DNA from: Rhodococcus sp. SBT000017
Lineage (GTDB): Bacteria > Actinomycetota > Actinomycetes > Mycobacteriales > Mycobacteriaceae
Assembly: GCF_003688915.1 (NCBI RefSeq)
Contig: NZ_REFU01000001.1
Span: 744,001-808,000 of the forward strand
Direction of reading: 5' to 3'
Length of the DNA stretch: 64,000 nt
A program made the translations under genes and the position numbers. The notes below the pieces were generated by a model that did not search any database, was not told the origin of the DNA, and saw nothing but the letters and a program-made list of their open reading frames with translations. Positions 33,312 through 42,354 of the stretch are shown in pieces. Position 1 is the stretch's first letter. Each line of letters begins with the position of its first letter.

Positions 33312-34616
33312 GTGGAGTGGTTCGATTCCCTGTCGTTGATCGACGGCCCGGTACCGGTGATCGTGTCCGTTCTCGGTGCCCTCGGTGGTCTGTGGCTGCT
33401 CTTATCGCCGCGATCGCGGCGATACGCCACGCGGGCGTTGCCGATCGCCGCGACGGCAGCGATCGTCGTCACGGCGATCGGCTACGTGGTGGTCGAGAAG
33501 GTGTGGCGACCGTTCCCGGACCCGATAGAGACCGCGATCTACGTGTGGATCGGAGTCGGCTTCGCTGCGCTGTTCGCGGTGATTCCCAGGTCGGTGGCCG
33601 CCCGGGGGGTGCTGGGCACCGTGGCGTCCGTGCTGGCGATGGTGTTCGTGGTTGCGGCGTCGGCCCTGCACGTCAACCTCGAGTTCGACGCCTATCCCAC
33701 CGTGGGCAACGCTCTCGGGGCCGAGTCCGCGGCGCGCATTCAGTTCTCGGATGTGCCCGCTCCGGTGGAGCAGACCGTCACCGGCACGCCGCTGGACTCG
33801 ATCTGGACCGCGCCCGCCGACCTGGGCGCCGCCGGGAGAATCACCTCCGCCTCCATTCCGGCCACCGCGTCGAACTTCTCCGCCCGAGATGCGGAGATCT
33901 ACCTGCCGCCCGCCTACTTCGCCGATCCTCGTCCGCTCCTTCCGGTTCTCGTACTGCTCGCCGGTCAGCCGGGAGCACCCGAGGACTGGCTCAACGGCGG
34001 AAAGCTCGCCGAGACCATGGACAACTTCGCTCGCGATCATGCAGGTCTCGCGCCGGTCGTCGTCGTCGCGGACGGAACCGGGTCGTCGATGGCGAATCCG
34101 CTCTGTGTCGACTCGCCGCTGGGCAACGTGGACACGTATCTCTCCCGCGACGTTCCCGACTGGATCGACAGCGCGCTGCAGGTGGACCCGAATCGCGCGC
34201 ATTGGGCGATCGGTGGACTGTCCTACGGCGGTACGTGCTCGATTCAGATGGCGACCAATCATCCCGATGTCTATCCCACGTTTCTCGACCTCTCCGGCCA
34301 GCGCGAGCCGACTCTCGGCGATCGAGACCGAACGGTGCAACAGGCCTTCGGAGGAAACTCTGCGGCGTTCACCGCCATCAACCCGCTCGACCTGCTGAAA
34401 TCACGTCAGTACCCCGACTCGGCCGGTATTTTCGTCGTGGGGTCGGACGACAACGACTACAAGCCGGGCCAACAGGAGATGTACGACGCGGCGAAGGCCG
34501 CCGGAATGGACGTGCAGTACGTGGAGGTACCGGGCGGACACAGCTTCGCGGTGTGGTCGGAAGGCCTCCGACGTGAGCTCCCATGGTTGGCAACGAGGAC
34601 AGGGTTGATTTCGTGA
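33312..34616 (+). CDS. Membrane-anchored alpha/beta-hydrolase (esterase D-like)
   Basis: 434 residues. Three to four N-terminal helices (VPVIVSVLGALGGLWLLL, ALPIAATAAIVVTAIGYVVV, IGVGFAALFAVIP and AMVFVVAASALHV) precede an esterase domain with the nucleophile in GGLSYGGTCS, the Asp in VVGSDDND and the His in GGHSFAVW. GTG 33312 with GGAG eight bases upstream gives the best start; GTG 33240 would add 24 residues. The stop overlaps the GTG of the aminoacyl-lipid synthase. In Corynebacterium and enterococci, hydrolases paired with such synthases remove amino acids from lipids; this role is inferred. Confidence 0.85.
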   Translation: MEWFDSLSLIDGPVPVIVSVLGALGGLWLLLSPRSRRYATRALPIAATAAIVVTAIGYVVVEKVWRPFPDPIETAIYVWIGVGFAALFAVIPRSVAARGVLGTVASVLAMVFVVAASALHVNLEFDAYPTVGNALGAESAARIQFSDVPAPVEQTVTGTPLDSIWTAPADLGAAGRITSASIPATASNFSARDAEIYLPPAYFADPRPLLPVLVLLAGQPGAPEDWLNGGKLAETMDNFARDHAGLAPVVVVADGTGSSMANPLCVDSPLGNVDTYLSRDVPDWIDSALQVDPNRAHWAIGGLSYGGTCSIQMATNHPDVYPTFLDLSGQREPTLGDRDRTVQQAFGGNSAAFTAINPLDLLKSRQYPDSAGIFVVGSDDNDYKPGQQEMYDAAKAAGMDVQYVEVPGGHSFAVWSEGLRRELPWLATRTGLIS

Positions 34617-37276
34617 ACGTGACCGATCCGGAACGACCGTCCGCGGCGAACGCCGAAGCACCGACCTCGGCGGTGGGAGAAGCGCACGATCCCGCCGAAC
34701 CGTCGTGGATGTCCAAGCGCACCGAGTCACTGAGGTCGGGTGCGTCTGCGGTGATGCGCCAGCTTCGGCGGTTGTGGGCGCTCATCGTGTTCGGTGCCGT
34801 GGGAGCGCCGGTCAGTTTCACCCTGCTCGCCGTCGTCTGGGTGATGGGCATCGTCGCCGCTGTCGTGGACAACCGGGGCGAGATGGACAAGTACTTCGCC
34901 GTGGGCATCATGCCGTTCGAGCACTGGCATCTATGGACCCCGCTCACCTCGGGACTGGCAGCGCCCAATATCGCGGGATGCGTGGTGGCCACGGTCGGGG
35001 TGCTGCTCGCCGCCGCACCGATCGAACGCCGTATCGGATCCCGTCGCTTCGCCGTCGCGGCGTTCGTGACGCAGGTGGCCGGTTCGCTGTTCGGCCTCGG
35101 CCTCGCGGTCCTGGCCAAGACCTTCGACGCGGACTGGGGATTCCGGCTGCACGTCGGAACCGCTGTGGGCCCGACGACCTGGATCTTCGGCGTGGTGCTG
35201 GTCGCGACGTCGCGGATGGATACGTTGTGGCGCAGGCGTATCCGTGTGGGCGTGCTGGCCCTGCTGGTGACGTTGGCACTGTTCGGTGGGCACCTGCAGG
35301 ACGTCGTTCGGCTCGCTGCGGCGGTGATCGGCCTGATCGCGGGCCCGTGGATCGTCGGCCGATCGGCACGTGGACCTCGATTGGCGGGTACCCAGCGCGA
35401 AGGCCGGGTGTTGGTCGCGCTGATCGTCGCCGCGAGCGCCCTGGGTCCGGTGCTGGCGGCACTGAGCCCCAACGCTGTCGGGCCGTTCGCGGTACTTCGT
35501 GACGTGGTGCGGGGGGTTCCGTACACGGCGGCCGAGGTGCGCGAAATCTGCGCCGACGCGACCACCGACCCGGTCGAGTGTCGGCGTGGTCTGCTCGATC
35601 TCAGACTCGGGGGAGTCGGCCCGACCATCCTGAGCATCATGCCGTCGCTGTTCCTGCTGGTGGTCAGTGACGGCCTGCGTCGAGGCAGGCGTTTCGCATG
35701 GGCGATGGCGGTGGTCTCGCAGGGCATTCTGCTCGCATTGTCGGTGGCCAACTTCGCCATCCGGTTCCTCGAGTCCGGTGACGACCAGTCCCTGTTCTAC
35801 GGATTGGAATCGCCGACGGCGTACCGCACTGCGGTGCCGTTCCTGCTGCCACTGATCGTGTTGCTGGTCCTGATCGTCACCCGCAAGTTCTTCGACGTGT
35901 CGGCACCGTCGGGTACCTATCGTCGATGGGCGGCCTCGGTGGTCGGGGTGGGGGTGGGACTCGCCCTCATCTACTCGATCGGCGGGTATCTGGCCCGAGA
36001 CGGCTTCGCCGATTCGCCGTCCTTCGGCGGCTTGCTGGCGGACTTCCCGCAACGATTGATTCCCCCGGTCTACCTGCAGTGGCTCGAGCCCGCACTGCTC
36101 CCGCAGAGCACACCGACCACCCTGCTCTTCGAGTGGACCGGCGTGGTGTTCTGGGTGGTGGTCTGTGTGCTCGCCGCGAGTACCTTCCTCACCCCGGTGT
36201 ACGGCACCGAGACCGACGCCACCGAACGGGCCCGCGGATTGCTCATGTCGAGCAGCGGGTCCGCTCTGTCGTGGATGACGACCTGGCGCGGCAACAAGTA
36301 CTGGTTCGGTGCCGACGGCCGCAGCTATGTCGCCTACCGGGTCATCGCCGGCGTGGCACTGACCACCGGGGATCCCGTCGGTCCGCGGGAGTCCTTGCGG
36401 GACAACGTCGTCGAATTCGCCGAGTTCGCGTCCGAGAACGGATGGATCCCGTGCTTCTACTCCGTCACGCCCGACGTCCGCCGCATCACCGACTCCCTCG
36501 GCTGGGGAGGAATCCAGGTCGGTGAGGAAACGGTTCTCGACCTCGACGGAATTGCATTCACCGGCAAGCGATTCCAGGACGTACGGACTGCTTTGAACAG
36601 AGCGAAGAAGGCCGGCGTCGTCGCCGAGTGGATTCGCTTTCCTTCGGCCCCGCTGGCGATCACGGACCAGATCACTGCGATCTCGGAGGAATGGGTCGCG
36701 GACAAGGGCATGCCCGAGATGGGCTTCACTCTCGGCGGTCTCGAGGAGGTCGACGACGAGAACGTACGGTGCCTGATCGCCGTCGACGAGCACCGGACCG
36801 TGCACGGTGTGACCTCGTGGATGCCGGTGTACGAGGACGGCGTCATCGTCGGATGGACACTCGACTTCATGAGACGCAGATCCGAGGGCTTCCGGCCCAC
36901 GATGGAATTCCTCATCGCATCGGCCGCTCTGCTGCTCGAACAGGAGGGGGCTCGATTCCTCAGTCTCTCCGGCGCACCCCTGGCCAAGGTCGACGAGAAG
37001 CAACCCGAACACGTCTCCAGTGCCGAGCAGTCGACGCTGTCGGGACTGCTCGAGCGGTTGCTCGACGTCCTCGGACGCACCCTCGAACCCGTCTACGGAT
37101 TCCGTTCGTTGTTGGCGTTCAAGTCGAAGTTCCAGCCCCGCTACGAACCGATGCACATGACGTTCGCGGATCCGGCCGCTCTGCCCAGTATCGGTAATGC
37201 GATCGGCCGGGCATATCTGCCGGACGTGTCGATCGGTCAGGGTGTGAAGCTGGTACGCACGATGATCGAGCGGTGA
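34613..37276 (+). CDS. MprF-like aminoacyl-phosphatidylglycerol synthase (DUF2156)
   Basis: 887 residues. The N-terminal half is membrane-spanning with a rhomboid-like first part (FEHWHLWTPLTSGLAAPNIAG). Helices continue to about residue 530. The C-terminal DUF2156 domain (about 540-880) matches the tRNA-dependent transferase of MprF/AlaPGS, with WRGNKYWFG, YRVIAGVALTTGDPVGP, FYSVTPDVRR and FKSKFQPRYEP. It should transfer an amino acid (often Lys or Ala) from aminoacyl-tRNA to a membrane lipid, altering surface charge. The start at GTG 34613 (GTGA overlap, AGGG upstream) is preferred over ATG 34583. Confidence 0.87.
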   Translation: MNVTDPERPSAANAEAPTSAVGEAHDPAEPSWMSKRTESLRSGASAVMRQLRRLWALIVFGAVGAPVSFTLLAVVWVMGIVAAVVDNRGEMDKYFAVGIMPFEHWHLWTPLTSGLAAPNIAGCVVATVGVLLAAAPIERRIGSRRFAVAAFVTQVAGSLFGLGLAVLAKTFDADWGFRLHVGTAVGPTTWIFGVVLVATSRMDTLWRRRIRVGVLALLVTLALFGGHLQDVVRLAAAVIGLIAGPWIVGRSARGPRLAGTQREGRVLVALIVAASALGPVLAALSPNAVGPFAVLRDVVRGVPYTAAEVREICADATTDPVECRRGLLDLRLGGVGPTILSIMPSLFLLVVSDGLRRGRRFAWAMAVVSQGILLALSVANFAIRFLESGDDQSLFYGLESPTAYRTAVPFLLPLIVLLVLIVTRKFFDVSAPSGTYRRWAASVVGVGVGLALIYSIGGYLARDGFADSPSFGGLLADFPQRLIPPVYLQWLEPALLPQSTPTTLLFEWTGVVFWVVVCVLAASTFLTPVYGTETDATERARGLLMSSSGSALSWMTTWRGNKYWFGADGRSYVAYRVIAGVALTTGDPVGPRESLRDNVVEFAEFASENGWIPCFYSVTPDVRRITDSLGWGGIQVGEETVLDLDGIAFTGKRFQDVRTALNRAKKAGVVAEWIRFPSAPLAITDQITAISEEWVADKGMPEMGFTLGGLEEVDDENVRCLIAVDEHRTVHGVTSWMPVYEDGVIVGWTLDFMRRRSEGFRPTMEFLIASAALLLEQEGARFLSLSGAPLAKVDEKQPEHVSSAEQSTLSGLLERLLDVLGRTLEPVYGFRSLLAFKSKFQPRYEPMHMTFADPAALPSIGNAIGRAYLPDVSIGQGVKLVRTMIER

Positions 37277-37285
37277 GGCTCCGCC

Positions 37286-38155
37286 CTACCCCTCGGTGGA
37301 TGCAACTGCGGCGGAACGACTTTCGGACCGGACCGGTCCACCGACCGACCCATAGACGTGTCGGGTCCCGATCGGAACGATGAGAGGACGATCGGACATC
37401 GGATCGTCGATCACGGTGGCCTCGAGGCCGAACACGTCGAGCAGAAGCTGCTCGGAAATGACGTCCTGCGGCCGACCGGAGGCGACGATCTCTCCCTGTT
37501 TCATCACGATCAACCGGTCGCTGTAGCGAATCGCCAAGTTCAGATCGTGCAGGACCATGACGATGGTGCGACCGAGTTCGTCGTGCAGGCGGTCGACCAG
37601 ATCCAGTACCTCGATGGAGTGCGCCAGATCGAGGTACGTGGTCGGTTCGTCGAGCAGAAGGATATCGGTGCCCTGGGCCAGTGCCATCGAGATCCAGGCG
37701 CGTTGCCGCTGGCCACCGGACAGCTCGTCGACGGGTCGGTCGGCGAGGTCGCCGACACCGGTCAATTCGAGTGCGTTCGCCACCTCGGCCTCGTCGTCCG
37801 AGCTCCACTGCCGGATCCACGACTGGTGCGGGTGACGACCGCGTGAGACGAGATCTGCGACGGTCAGTCCTTCGGGGGCGGTCGGTGCCTGCGGCAGCAT
37901 GCCGAGGGTGCGAGCCACCTCTTTCGTCTTCATCGAGGAGATCGCTCGACCGTCGAGCATCACGCTGCCTGCCTTGGGCTTGAGCAGACGGCCGAGCGAA
38001 CGCAGCAGCGTCGACTTTCCGCAGCCGTTGGGCCCGATGACCGTGGTGATGACTCCGGTGTGAATCTCGAGATCGAGGTGCTCGACGATGGTGCGGTCGC
38101 CGTAACCGAGGCTCAGATCGTTCGCGATCAGACGCGAGGTGTGGCTGGTCGTCAT
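37286..38155 (-). CDS. Iron-siderophore ABC transporter ATP-binding protein
   Basis: 289 residues of the FecE/FepC class: Walker A GPNGCGKST, Q-loop PQAP, signature LSGGQRQR, Walker B ILLLDEPTTYLD and the H-loop MVLHDLNLA. It energises the two FecCD permeases encoded upstream. The ATG overlaps the preceding permease stop (ATGA). No substrate-binding lipoprotein is encoded in the window, so it must be supplied from elsewhere. Regulation by the iron boxes at 40.76-40.85 kb is likely. Confidence 0.93.
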   Translation of the reverse strand: MTTSHTSRLIANDLSLGYGDRTIVEHLDLEIHTGVITTVIGPNGCGKSTLLRSLGRLLKPKAGSVMLDGRAISSMKTKEVARTLGMLPQAPTAPEGLTVADLVSRGRHPHQSWIRQWSSDDEAEVANALELTGVGDLADRPVDELSGGQRQRAWISMALAQGTDILLLDEPTTYLDLAHSIEVLDLVDRLHDELGRTIVMVLHDLNLAIRYSDRLIVMKQGEIVASGRPQDVISEQLLLDVFGLEATVIDDPMSDRPLIVPIGTRHVYGSVGGPVRSESRSAAVASTEG

Positions 38156-39252
38156 ACGGAGGCCTTTCGATTACTGCGAACGAGTAGGTAGAGCAGGAAC
38201 GGTCCGCCGAGGGCCGAGGTGACGATGCCGACCGGGAGCTCCACCGGCAGAATGGTGCGAGCGATCAGATCGCTTGCCACGACGAGCAATCCACCGAGAA
38301 GTGCCGACGCGATGATCGGCGGGCCTGGCGTTCGCAGCACCCTCAGCGCGATCTGGGGAGCGGCGAGCGCAACGAATCCGATGGGTCCCGCGGCGGCGGT
38401 GGCGATCGCGGCGAGTGCGACGGCAGCGAGCAACATCATGGCCTGACTGTGTTGCAGACGAACACCGAGCGACCTCGCGTTGTCGTCGCCGAGTCGCAGG
38501 GCACCAAGCGTGAACGTCGCAACGACGGTGCCGCCGCCGACCAGGACGACCGCTGCGGCAACCGGCCAGACCGCTGCCCAGTCCGCTCCGTTGAGCGAAC
38601 CGTTGAGCCAGACCTGAGCGCGGGACACGTCGTTGATGTCGGCGCTGATCAGCAGCCAGCCGATCACCGCGGTGAGCATCGCGTTGACGGCGATGCCGAC
38701 CAGAATGAGGCGGAACCCGTCGACGCCCTTGCGCCAGGCGAGGGCATAGATCGCGATCGCAGTGAGCAGCCCGCCGATCAGTGCTGCGAGAGGAAGGCCG
38801 AGGGTGGCGAGCAGCCCGCTGAAGCTGCTGCCACCGCCGAGCACGATCAGAGCGACGGCTGCGGCACTGGAACCGGCGGTGATGCCCAGGATGTCGGGGC
38901 TGGCCAGGGCGTTGCGAGAGATCGACTGAGTGATCGCGCCGGAGATGCCGAGGGCAGCACCGACCAGGAGGCCGGTCAGTGATCGGGGCAGTCGCAGGTC
39001 CATCACGATGAACCGTTCGATCCTCGAACCGCCGCCGAGCAGCACGTCGAGGACCGCCGTGATCGACAGCGGGAAATCGCCTCGTCCGATATTCACGCAC
39101 ATGACCAGCACCAGCGCCACAGCCAGTAGGACGGTCGTCAACACCATCAGCGGCCGCCGAACCATCGAGATCGGACCGAGGCGGAACGCAGGCCGGGTGC
39201 GAACGACAGCAGGGCCGGGCGTCGGTGTGGGGGACTGCAGGTCGGCGGTCAC
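38152..39252 (-). CDS. FecCD-family siderophore permease
   Basis: 366 residues with about nine or ten transmembrane helices. FecCD motifs include LRLPRSLTGLLVGAALGISGAITQ and RNALASPDILGITAGSSA, plus GPIGFVALAAPQIAL near the C-terminal side, which contacts the ATPase. The start at GTG 39252 overlaps the stop of the other permease (GTGA); the frame runs open further upstream but antisense of a real gene there. It pairs with the upstream RDD-fused permease. Confidence 0.93.
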   Translation of the reverse strand: MTADLQSPTPTPGPAVVRTRPAFRLGPISMVRRPLMVLTTVLLAVALVLVMCVNIGRGDFPLSITAVLDVLLGGGSRIERFIVMDLRLPRSLTGLLVGAALGISGAITQSISRNALASPDILGITAGSSAAAVALIVLGGGSSFSGLLATLGLPLAALIGGLLTAIAIYALAWRKGVDGFRLILVGIAVNAMLTAVIGWLLISADINDVSRAQVWLNGSLNGADWAAVWPVAAAVVLVGGGTVVATFTLGALRLGDDNARSLGVRLQHSQAMMLLAAVALAAIATAAAGPIGFVALAAPQIALRVLRTPGPPIIASALLGGLLVVASDLIARTILPVELPVGIVTSALGGPFLLYLLVRSNRKASV

Positions 39253-40724
39253 AGGCCGACCAACTTCCGGCGTCGAACGAGAGCGATGAAGAACGGCGCC
39301 CCGATCAGTGCCAGAACGATGCCCACCTGGAGTTCGCCCGGGCGCACCACGACCCGGCCGATGACATCGGCGATCATGAGCATGACTCCGCCCATGAGGC
39401 CGGCATAGGGCACGAGCCAGCGGTAGTCGGGTCCGGTCACCGCGCGGGCGATGTGCGGAACGACGAGGCCGACGAACGCGATGGGCCCGCACGCTGCGGT
39501 CGCGGCACCGGTGAGCAGCGTGATGGCGAGGATGCCGACGGTTCGGGTGATCGCGATGTTGGTTCCGAGCGATCGTGCGACGTCCTCGCCGAGGCTCATG
39601 ACATTGAGGCCGGGCGTGCTCGCCAGTGCGATGAGGACGCCGATCACCAGGAACGGCAAGACCTGCCACAGTACGTCCAGGCCGCGTCCGGCAACGGATC
39701 CGACCACCCAGAAGCGGTAGCCGTCCAAGCTGGTCTGATCGAGCAGTACGACGGCATTCGTCATCGCCATCAGGAAGAACGCGACGCCCGCACCGGCGAG
39801 GGCCAGATTGATCGGACTGGATCTGCCCGACCCTATCGACGAGAGTCCGAATACGACGATGCTCGCCACCGCCGAACCGGCGAAGGCGAACCACAGGTAT
39901 TGACTGGGCGAGGTGAACCGGAACAGGTAGATGGCCATCACGACGAAGAACGCCGCTCCGGCGTTGAGACCGAGCAGGCTGGCGTCGGCCAACGGATTGC
40001 GGGTGTGCCCCTGGATGAGAGCGCCTGCGATACCGAGCGCGATACCGACGACCAGCGCGAGCACGGTGCGGGGAATGCGCAGCGTGCGCACGATGATGTC
40101 GGTGTCGGTGCCCGTCGAATTCAGCAGTGCATGGGCGATTTCGGCGAAGGTCAGTGGCCGCGCGCCGATGGCGATGCTGGCGAGTATGCCGGCGACGAGT
40201 GCGGCGACCAGGACGGCCAAACCGAGCAACCTCCGCCGCCGAATGGCCGCGACCGAACCGTCTTTGGGGATGGGCTCGAATCCTTCTGCCGCAGCAGCCT
40301 TTTCATGCACCACCTCGGACGATGCAGCGCCGATCCGGAATTGCCGGCGAAGGGCACGACGAGCACCGATCGGACCGTGCGTGGCGGTGTCGCGCAGTGT
40401 CAGTCCCATCCAGCGTCGACCGGTGCTCTGGCCTTCGTTGCCGTCGCGGTAGCCGCGATTCCAGACGAACAGAGCCAGCGCGACGCACACCGCGATGGTG
40501 CCGAACACGAATCGGTCCGCCTGGCCGCCACCGTTGTCGTCACGAAGCGCGTCGACGATCGACCAGCCGACGAACAAGGGGACCAGCACGATCAGTGCGT
40601 CGATCGCGGCCGCAGCGATGCGAGAGCCACGCGGCGGCGGCCCGGTCGGCACGTCCTCGGTCCCGTAGGACTCGTCGGACGACCGGCGTGCGCCGTGCGG
40701 GCCGAGTAGCGGAGCTGTGGTCAC
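39249..40724 (-). CDS. FecCD-family siderophore permease fused to an N-terminal RDD domain
   Basis: 491 residues. Residues ~30-130 form an RDD-type domain: two helices (AAAAIDALIVLVPLFVGWSIV and FVFGTIAVCVALALFVWN) and the motif NRGYRDGNEGQSTGRRWMGL. A linker of ~35 residues follows, then a complete FecCD permease (RRRRLLGLAVLVAALVAGIL onward; LRIPRTVLALVVGIALGIAGALIQG; GPIAFVGLVVPHIAR). Plain FecCD proteins are ~340 residues, so the N-terminal RDD is an added module. The start is GTG 40724, 11 bases after GAGGAG. It is the first gene of the importer operon and is preceded by an IdeR-like box. Confidence 0.9.
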   Translation of the reverse strand: MTTAPLLGPHGARRSSDESYGTEDVPTGPPPRGSRIAAAAIDALIVLVPLFVGWSIVDALRDDNGGGQADRFVFGTIAVCVALALFVWNRGYRDGNEGQSTGRRWMGLTLRDTATHGPIGARRALRRQFRIGAASSEVVHEKAAAAEGFEPIPKDGSVAAIRRRRLLGLAVLVAALVAGILASIAIGARPLTFAEIAHALLNSTGTDTDIIVRTLRIPRTVLALVVGIALGIAGALIQGHTRNPLADASLLGLNAGAAFFVVMAIYLFRFTSPSQYLWFAFAGSAVASIVVFGLSSIGSGRSSPINLALAGAGVAFFLMAMTNAVVLLDQTSLDGYRFWVVGSVAGRGLDVLWQVLPFLVIGVLIALASTPGLNVMSLGEDVARSLGTNIAITRTVGILAITLLTGAATAACGPIAFVGLVVPHIARAVTGPDYRWLVPYAGLMGGVMLMIADVIGRVVVRPGELQVGIVLALIGAPFFIALVRRRKLVGL

Positions 40725-40762
40725 AGTGCTCGTGACTCCTCGCTGTTTCGAAGGGACTCGGT

Positions 40763-40781
40763 TTAGGTTACGGAACCCTTG
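40763..40781 (-). promoter_or_regulatory. IdeR/DtxR-like iron box, importer side
   Basis: TTAGGTTACGGAACCCTTG agrees with the iron-box consensus at 13 of 19 positions by eye. It overlaps a -10-like TAACCT on the minus strand, about 40 bases upstream of the permease operon start. Iron-dependent repression of the importer is expected. Confidence 0.65.
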
Positions 40782-40824
40782 CTCGACACGTGAGGCGAGG
40801 TAAGGGTAGCGGTGCCTGACCCGC

Positions 40825-40853
40825 TTTACGATCTGGTTAGGCTAACCTACATT
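40825..40853 (+). promoter_or_regulatory. Promoter with a near-perfect IdeR iron box
   Basis: A -35 TTTACG (40825-40830), 17-base spacer and -10 TACATT (40848-40853) drive the plus-strand gene at 40906. The spacer is occupied by GGTTAGGCTAACC, a perfect palindrome at the core of the box TCTGGTTAGGCTAACCTAC (40832-40850). Binding by Fe-IdeR would block this promoter. Confidence 0.85.
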
Positions 40854-40905
40854 CAAGGGTAGGGGTGCGACGCGTGCACCCGCCGAGAACGTAAGGAGCG
40901 ATCAG

Positions 40906-41667
40906 GTGTCAGTTGCAACAGCGTCGTACACGGGCTGGGCCGATGTTCATCGATTCTCGAATCGATCCGGCGGGGCGGCGCTGTTGGCCGACTCGTGCGC
41001 GACCCTGCGTGCACTCAATCCCGACTACCCGCGGATGTACGCGGTGGCCGCCATGGCGAACGAGGGCAAACGCCGTTGGTGGCAGCTGGCGGTAGGTCTC
41101 GAGGACGGTCGCGTCGAGCAGATGTACCGACGATCGCTCGAGGATCTCGATGTTCCCGAGGCTGCGGCAGTGCAGGTAGCGACGGCCCTGATTCACGCCG
41201 TCGTCGGACGCGTGTCCGCGCTGCTGGTCCTGGAGGCACGCGCATGGGATCCGGGCATCGACAATCTGTGGATCCACATGGACAGCGACGGCGGGATCGA
41301 TTGGGCGGGAGTGGCATCGCCGATCCTGCGAGTGCTACCCGAGGATTCCGCCGCGGGTGAGCCCGGCACGGTCACGCTTCCGTGTGAACAGGCCCTGTTG
41401 GTCTGGACTGCACATCGCTGCACGACGTCGCTCGGCGCGGTGTTCCGCGCGATCGCCGATCGTGCTCCGTTGGACGCGCGTGTCTTCTGGGCCCTGGTCG
41501 GTGACGCCATCCTCGGGGCCTCGACGTATGTGCCGATTCTGGCGGGGGCGAGTGCATCGGCAGGTGCCCGCCGAGGTCAGCTGCTCCTCGACGCCATGGT
41601 CGCCGCTGGGGCTCCCGTCCGTTCACGCGTCGGGGTTCCGGGGCGCGCGAGACTCCGGGCATCGTGA
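40906..41667 (+). CDS. Iron-regulated FhuF-like protein lacking the C-terminal Cys motif
   Basis: 253 residues. The C-terminal half (VFWALVGDAILGASTYVPILAG, then ARRGQLLLDAMVAAG) resembles siderophore-iron reductases of the FhuF type. However, the CCxxxx...CxxC motif that holds the 2Fe-2S cluster in FhuF is absent: the chain ends RSRVGVPGRARLRAS. It is divergent from the siderophore importer and controlled by the strong iron box, so a role in iron release or siderophore handling is inferred. The GTG start has AAGGAG about eight bases upstream. A strong terminator follows. Confidence 0.7.
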   Translation: MSVATASYTGWADVHRFSNRSGGAALLADSCATLRALNPDYPRMYAVAAMANEGKRRWWQLAVGLEDGRVEQMYRRSLEDLDVPEAAAVQVATALIHAVVGRVSALLVLEARAWDPGIDNLWIHMDSDGGIDWAGVASPILRVLPEDSAAGEPGTVTLPCEQALLVWTAHRCTTSLGAVFRAIADRAPLDARVFWALVGDAILGASTYVPILAGASASAGARRGQLLLDAMVAAGAPVRSRVGVPGRARLRAS

Positions 41668-41763
41668 AGGTCTTGCGCTGGAACTAAGGTTTGCCTATGC
41701 TGACTTCGTACCAACGGATCGCGCCGGAGTCCTGAGGGCTGCAGTGACTCCCGGTCCTTGCCA

Positions 41764-41810
41764 CGGTGGGCCTCTCGTTCTTCGACGAACGAGAGGCCCA
41801 CCGATTTTTG
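41764..41810 (+). terminator. Rho-independent terminator
   Basis: A perfect 17-base stem (CGGTGGGCCTCTCGTTC and complement), loop TTCGAC, followed by ATTTTTG. It ends the iron-regulated gene transcript. Confidence 0.93.
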
Positions 41811-41892
41811 TGGGTCGAGCGTCGTGTATCTCTGAACGAGAGTCGACAGCCGAGTCGGCCGGACCATCTCGACGCAACCGGAAGGCACAGCT

Positions 41893-42354
41893 ATGACGGA
41901 CTCGAGCGGCACCACGGGGGAGACCACCTTCGACACCATGACGCCGGAACAGCTCACCGAATTGTGTGCACGAGGGTTCGACGGGGTCGTCGGCCTGCGA
42001 TACCTCGAGGTCTCCGGCGACGAGGTGCGCGCGGAATGGACCGTCACCCCGCAGCTCCATCAACCGGCCGGAATCATGCACGGGGGCGTGCTGTGCTCGG
42101 TGGTCGAGTCGGTGGCCAGTATCGGTGGATCGGCCTGGTTCGGCGCGCGCGGCCACGTCGTCGGAACCAACAACAACACCGACTTCCTACGCGCGACTCG
42201 GTCGGGAACCCTGACCGCGCACGGACATCCGATTCATCGGGGACGTACGCAGCAGCTCTGGCAGGTCGACATGACGGACGAGAGTGGACGCCTGGTTGCT
42301 CAGGGCAAGGTCCGGCTGGCGAATATCGAAAACACCGCACATCTGGGACAGTGA
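41893..42354 (+). CDS. PaaI-family hotdog thioesterase
   Basis: 153 residues of the hotdog fold with the family segment HQPAGIMHGGVLCSVVESVAS and NNTDFLRATRSGTLTA, as in phenylacetyl-CoA or menaquinone-type acyl-CoA thioesterases. It hydrolyses an acyl-CoA; the substrate is not predictable. The stop overlaps the start of the citrate-lyase-like gene by one base (TGATG), so they are co-translated. Confidence 0.88.
   Translation: MTDSSGTTGETTFDTMTPEQLTELCARGFDGVVGLRYLEVSGDEVRAEWTVTPQLHQPAGIMHGGVLCSVVESVASIGGSAWFGARGHVVGTNNNTDFLRATRSGTLTAHGHPIHRGRTQQLWQVDMTDESGRLVAQGKVRLANIENTAHLGQ

Noticed and set aside
34931..37156. A 741-codon open frame on the minus strand
   Set aside because: It is antisense to the MprF-like gene, whose domains are clear. 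The frame is His/Gln/Gly-rich as expected of a GC-rich shadow and has no domain or ribosome binding site.
38156..39894. N-terminal extension of the second siderophore permease
   Set aside because: The frame beyond 39252 is a shadow of the RDD-FecCD permease. GTG 39252 has the expected GTGA overlap.
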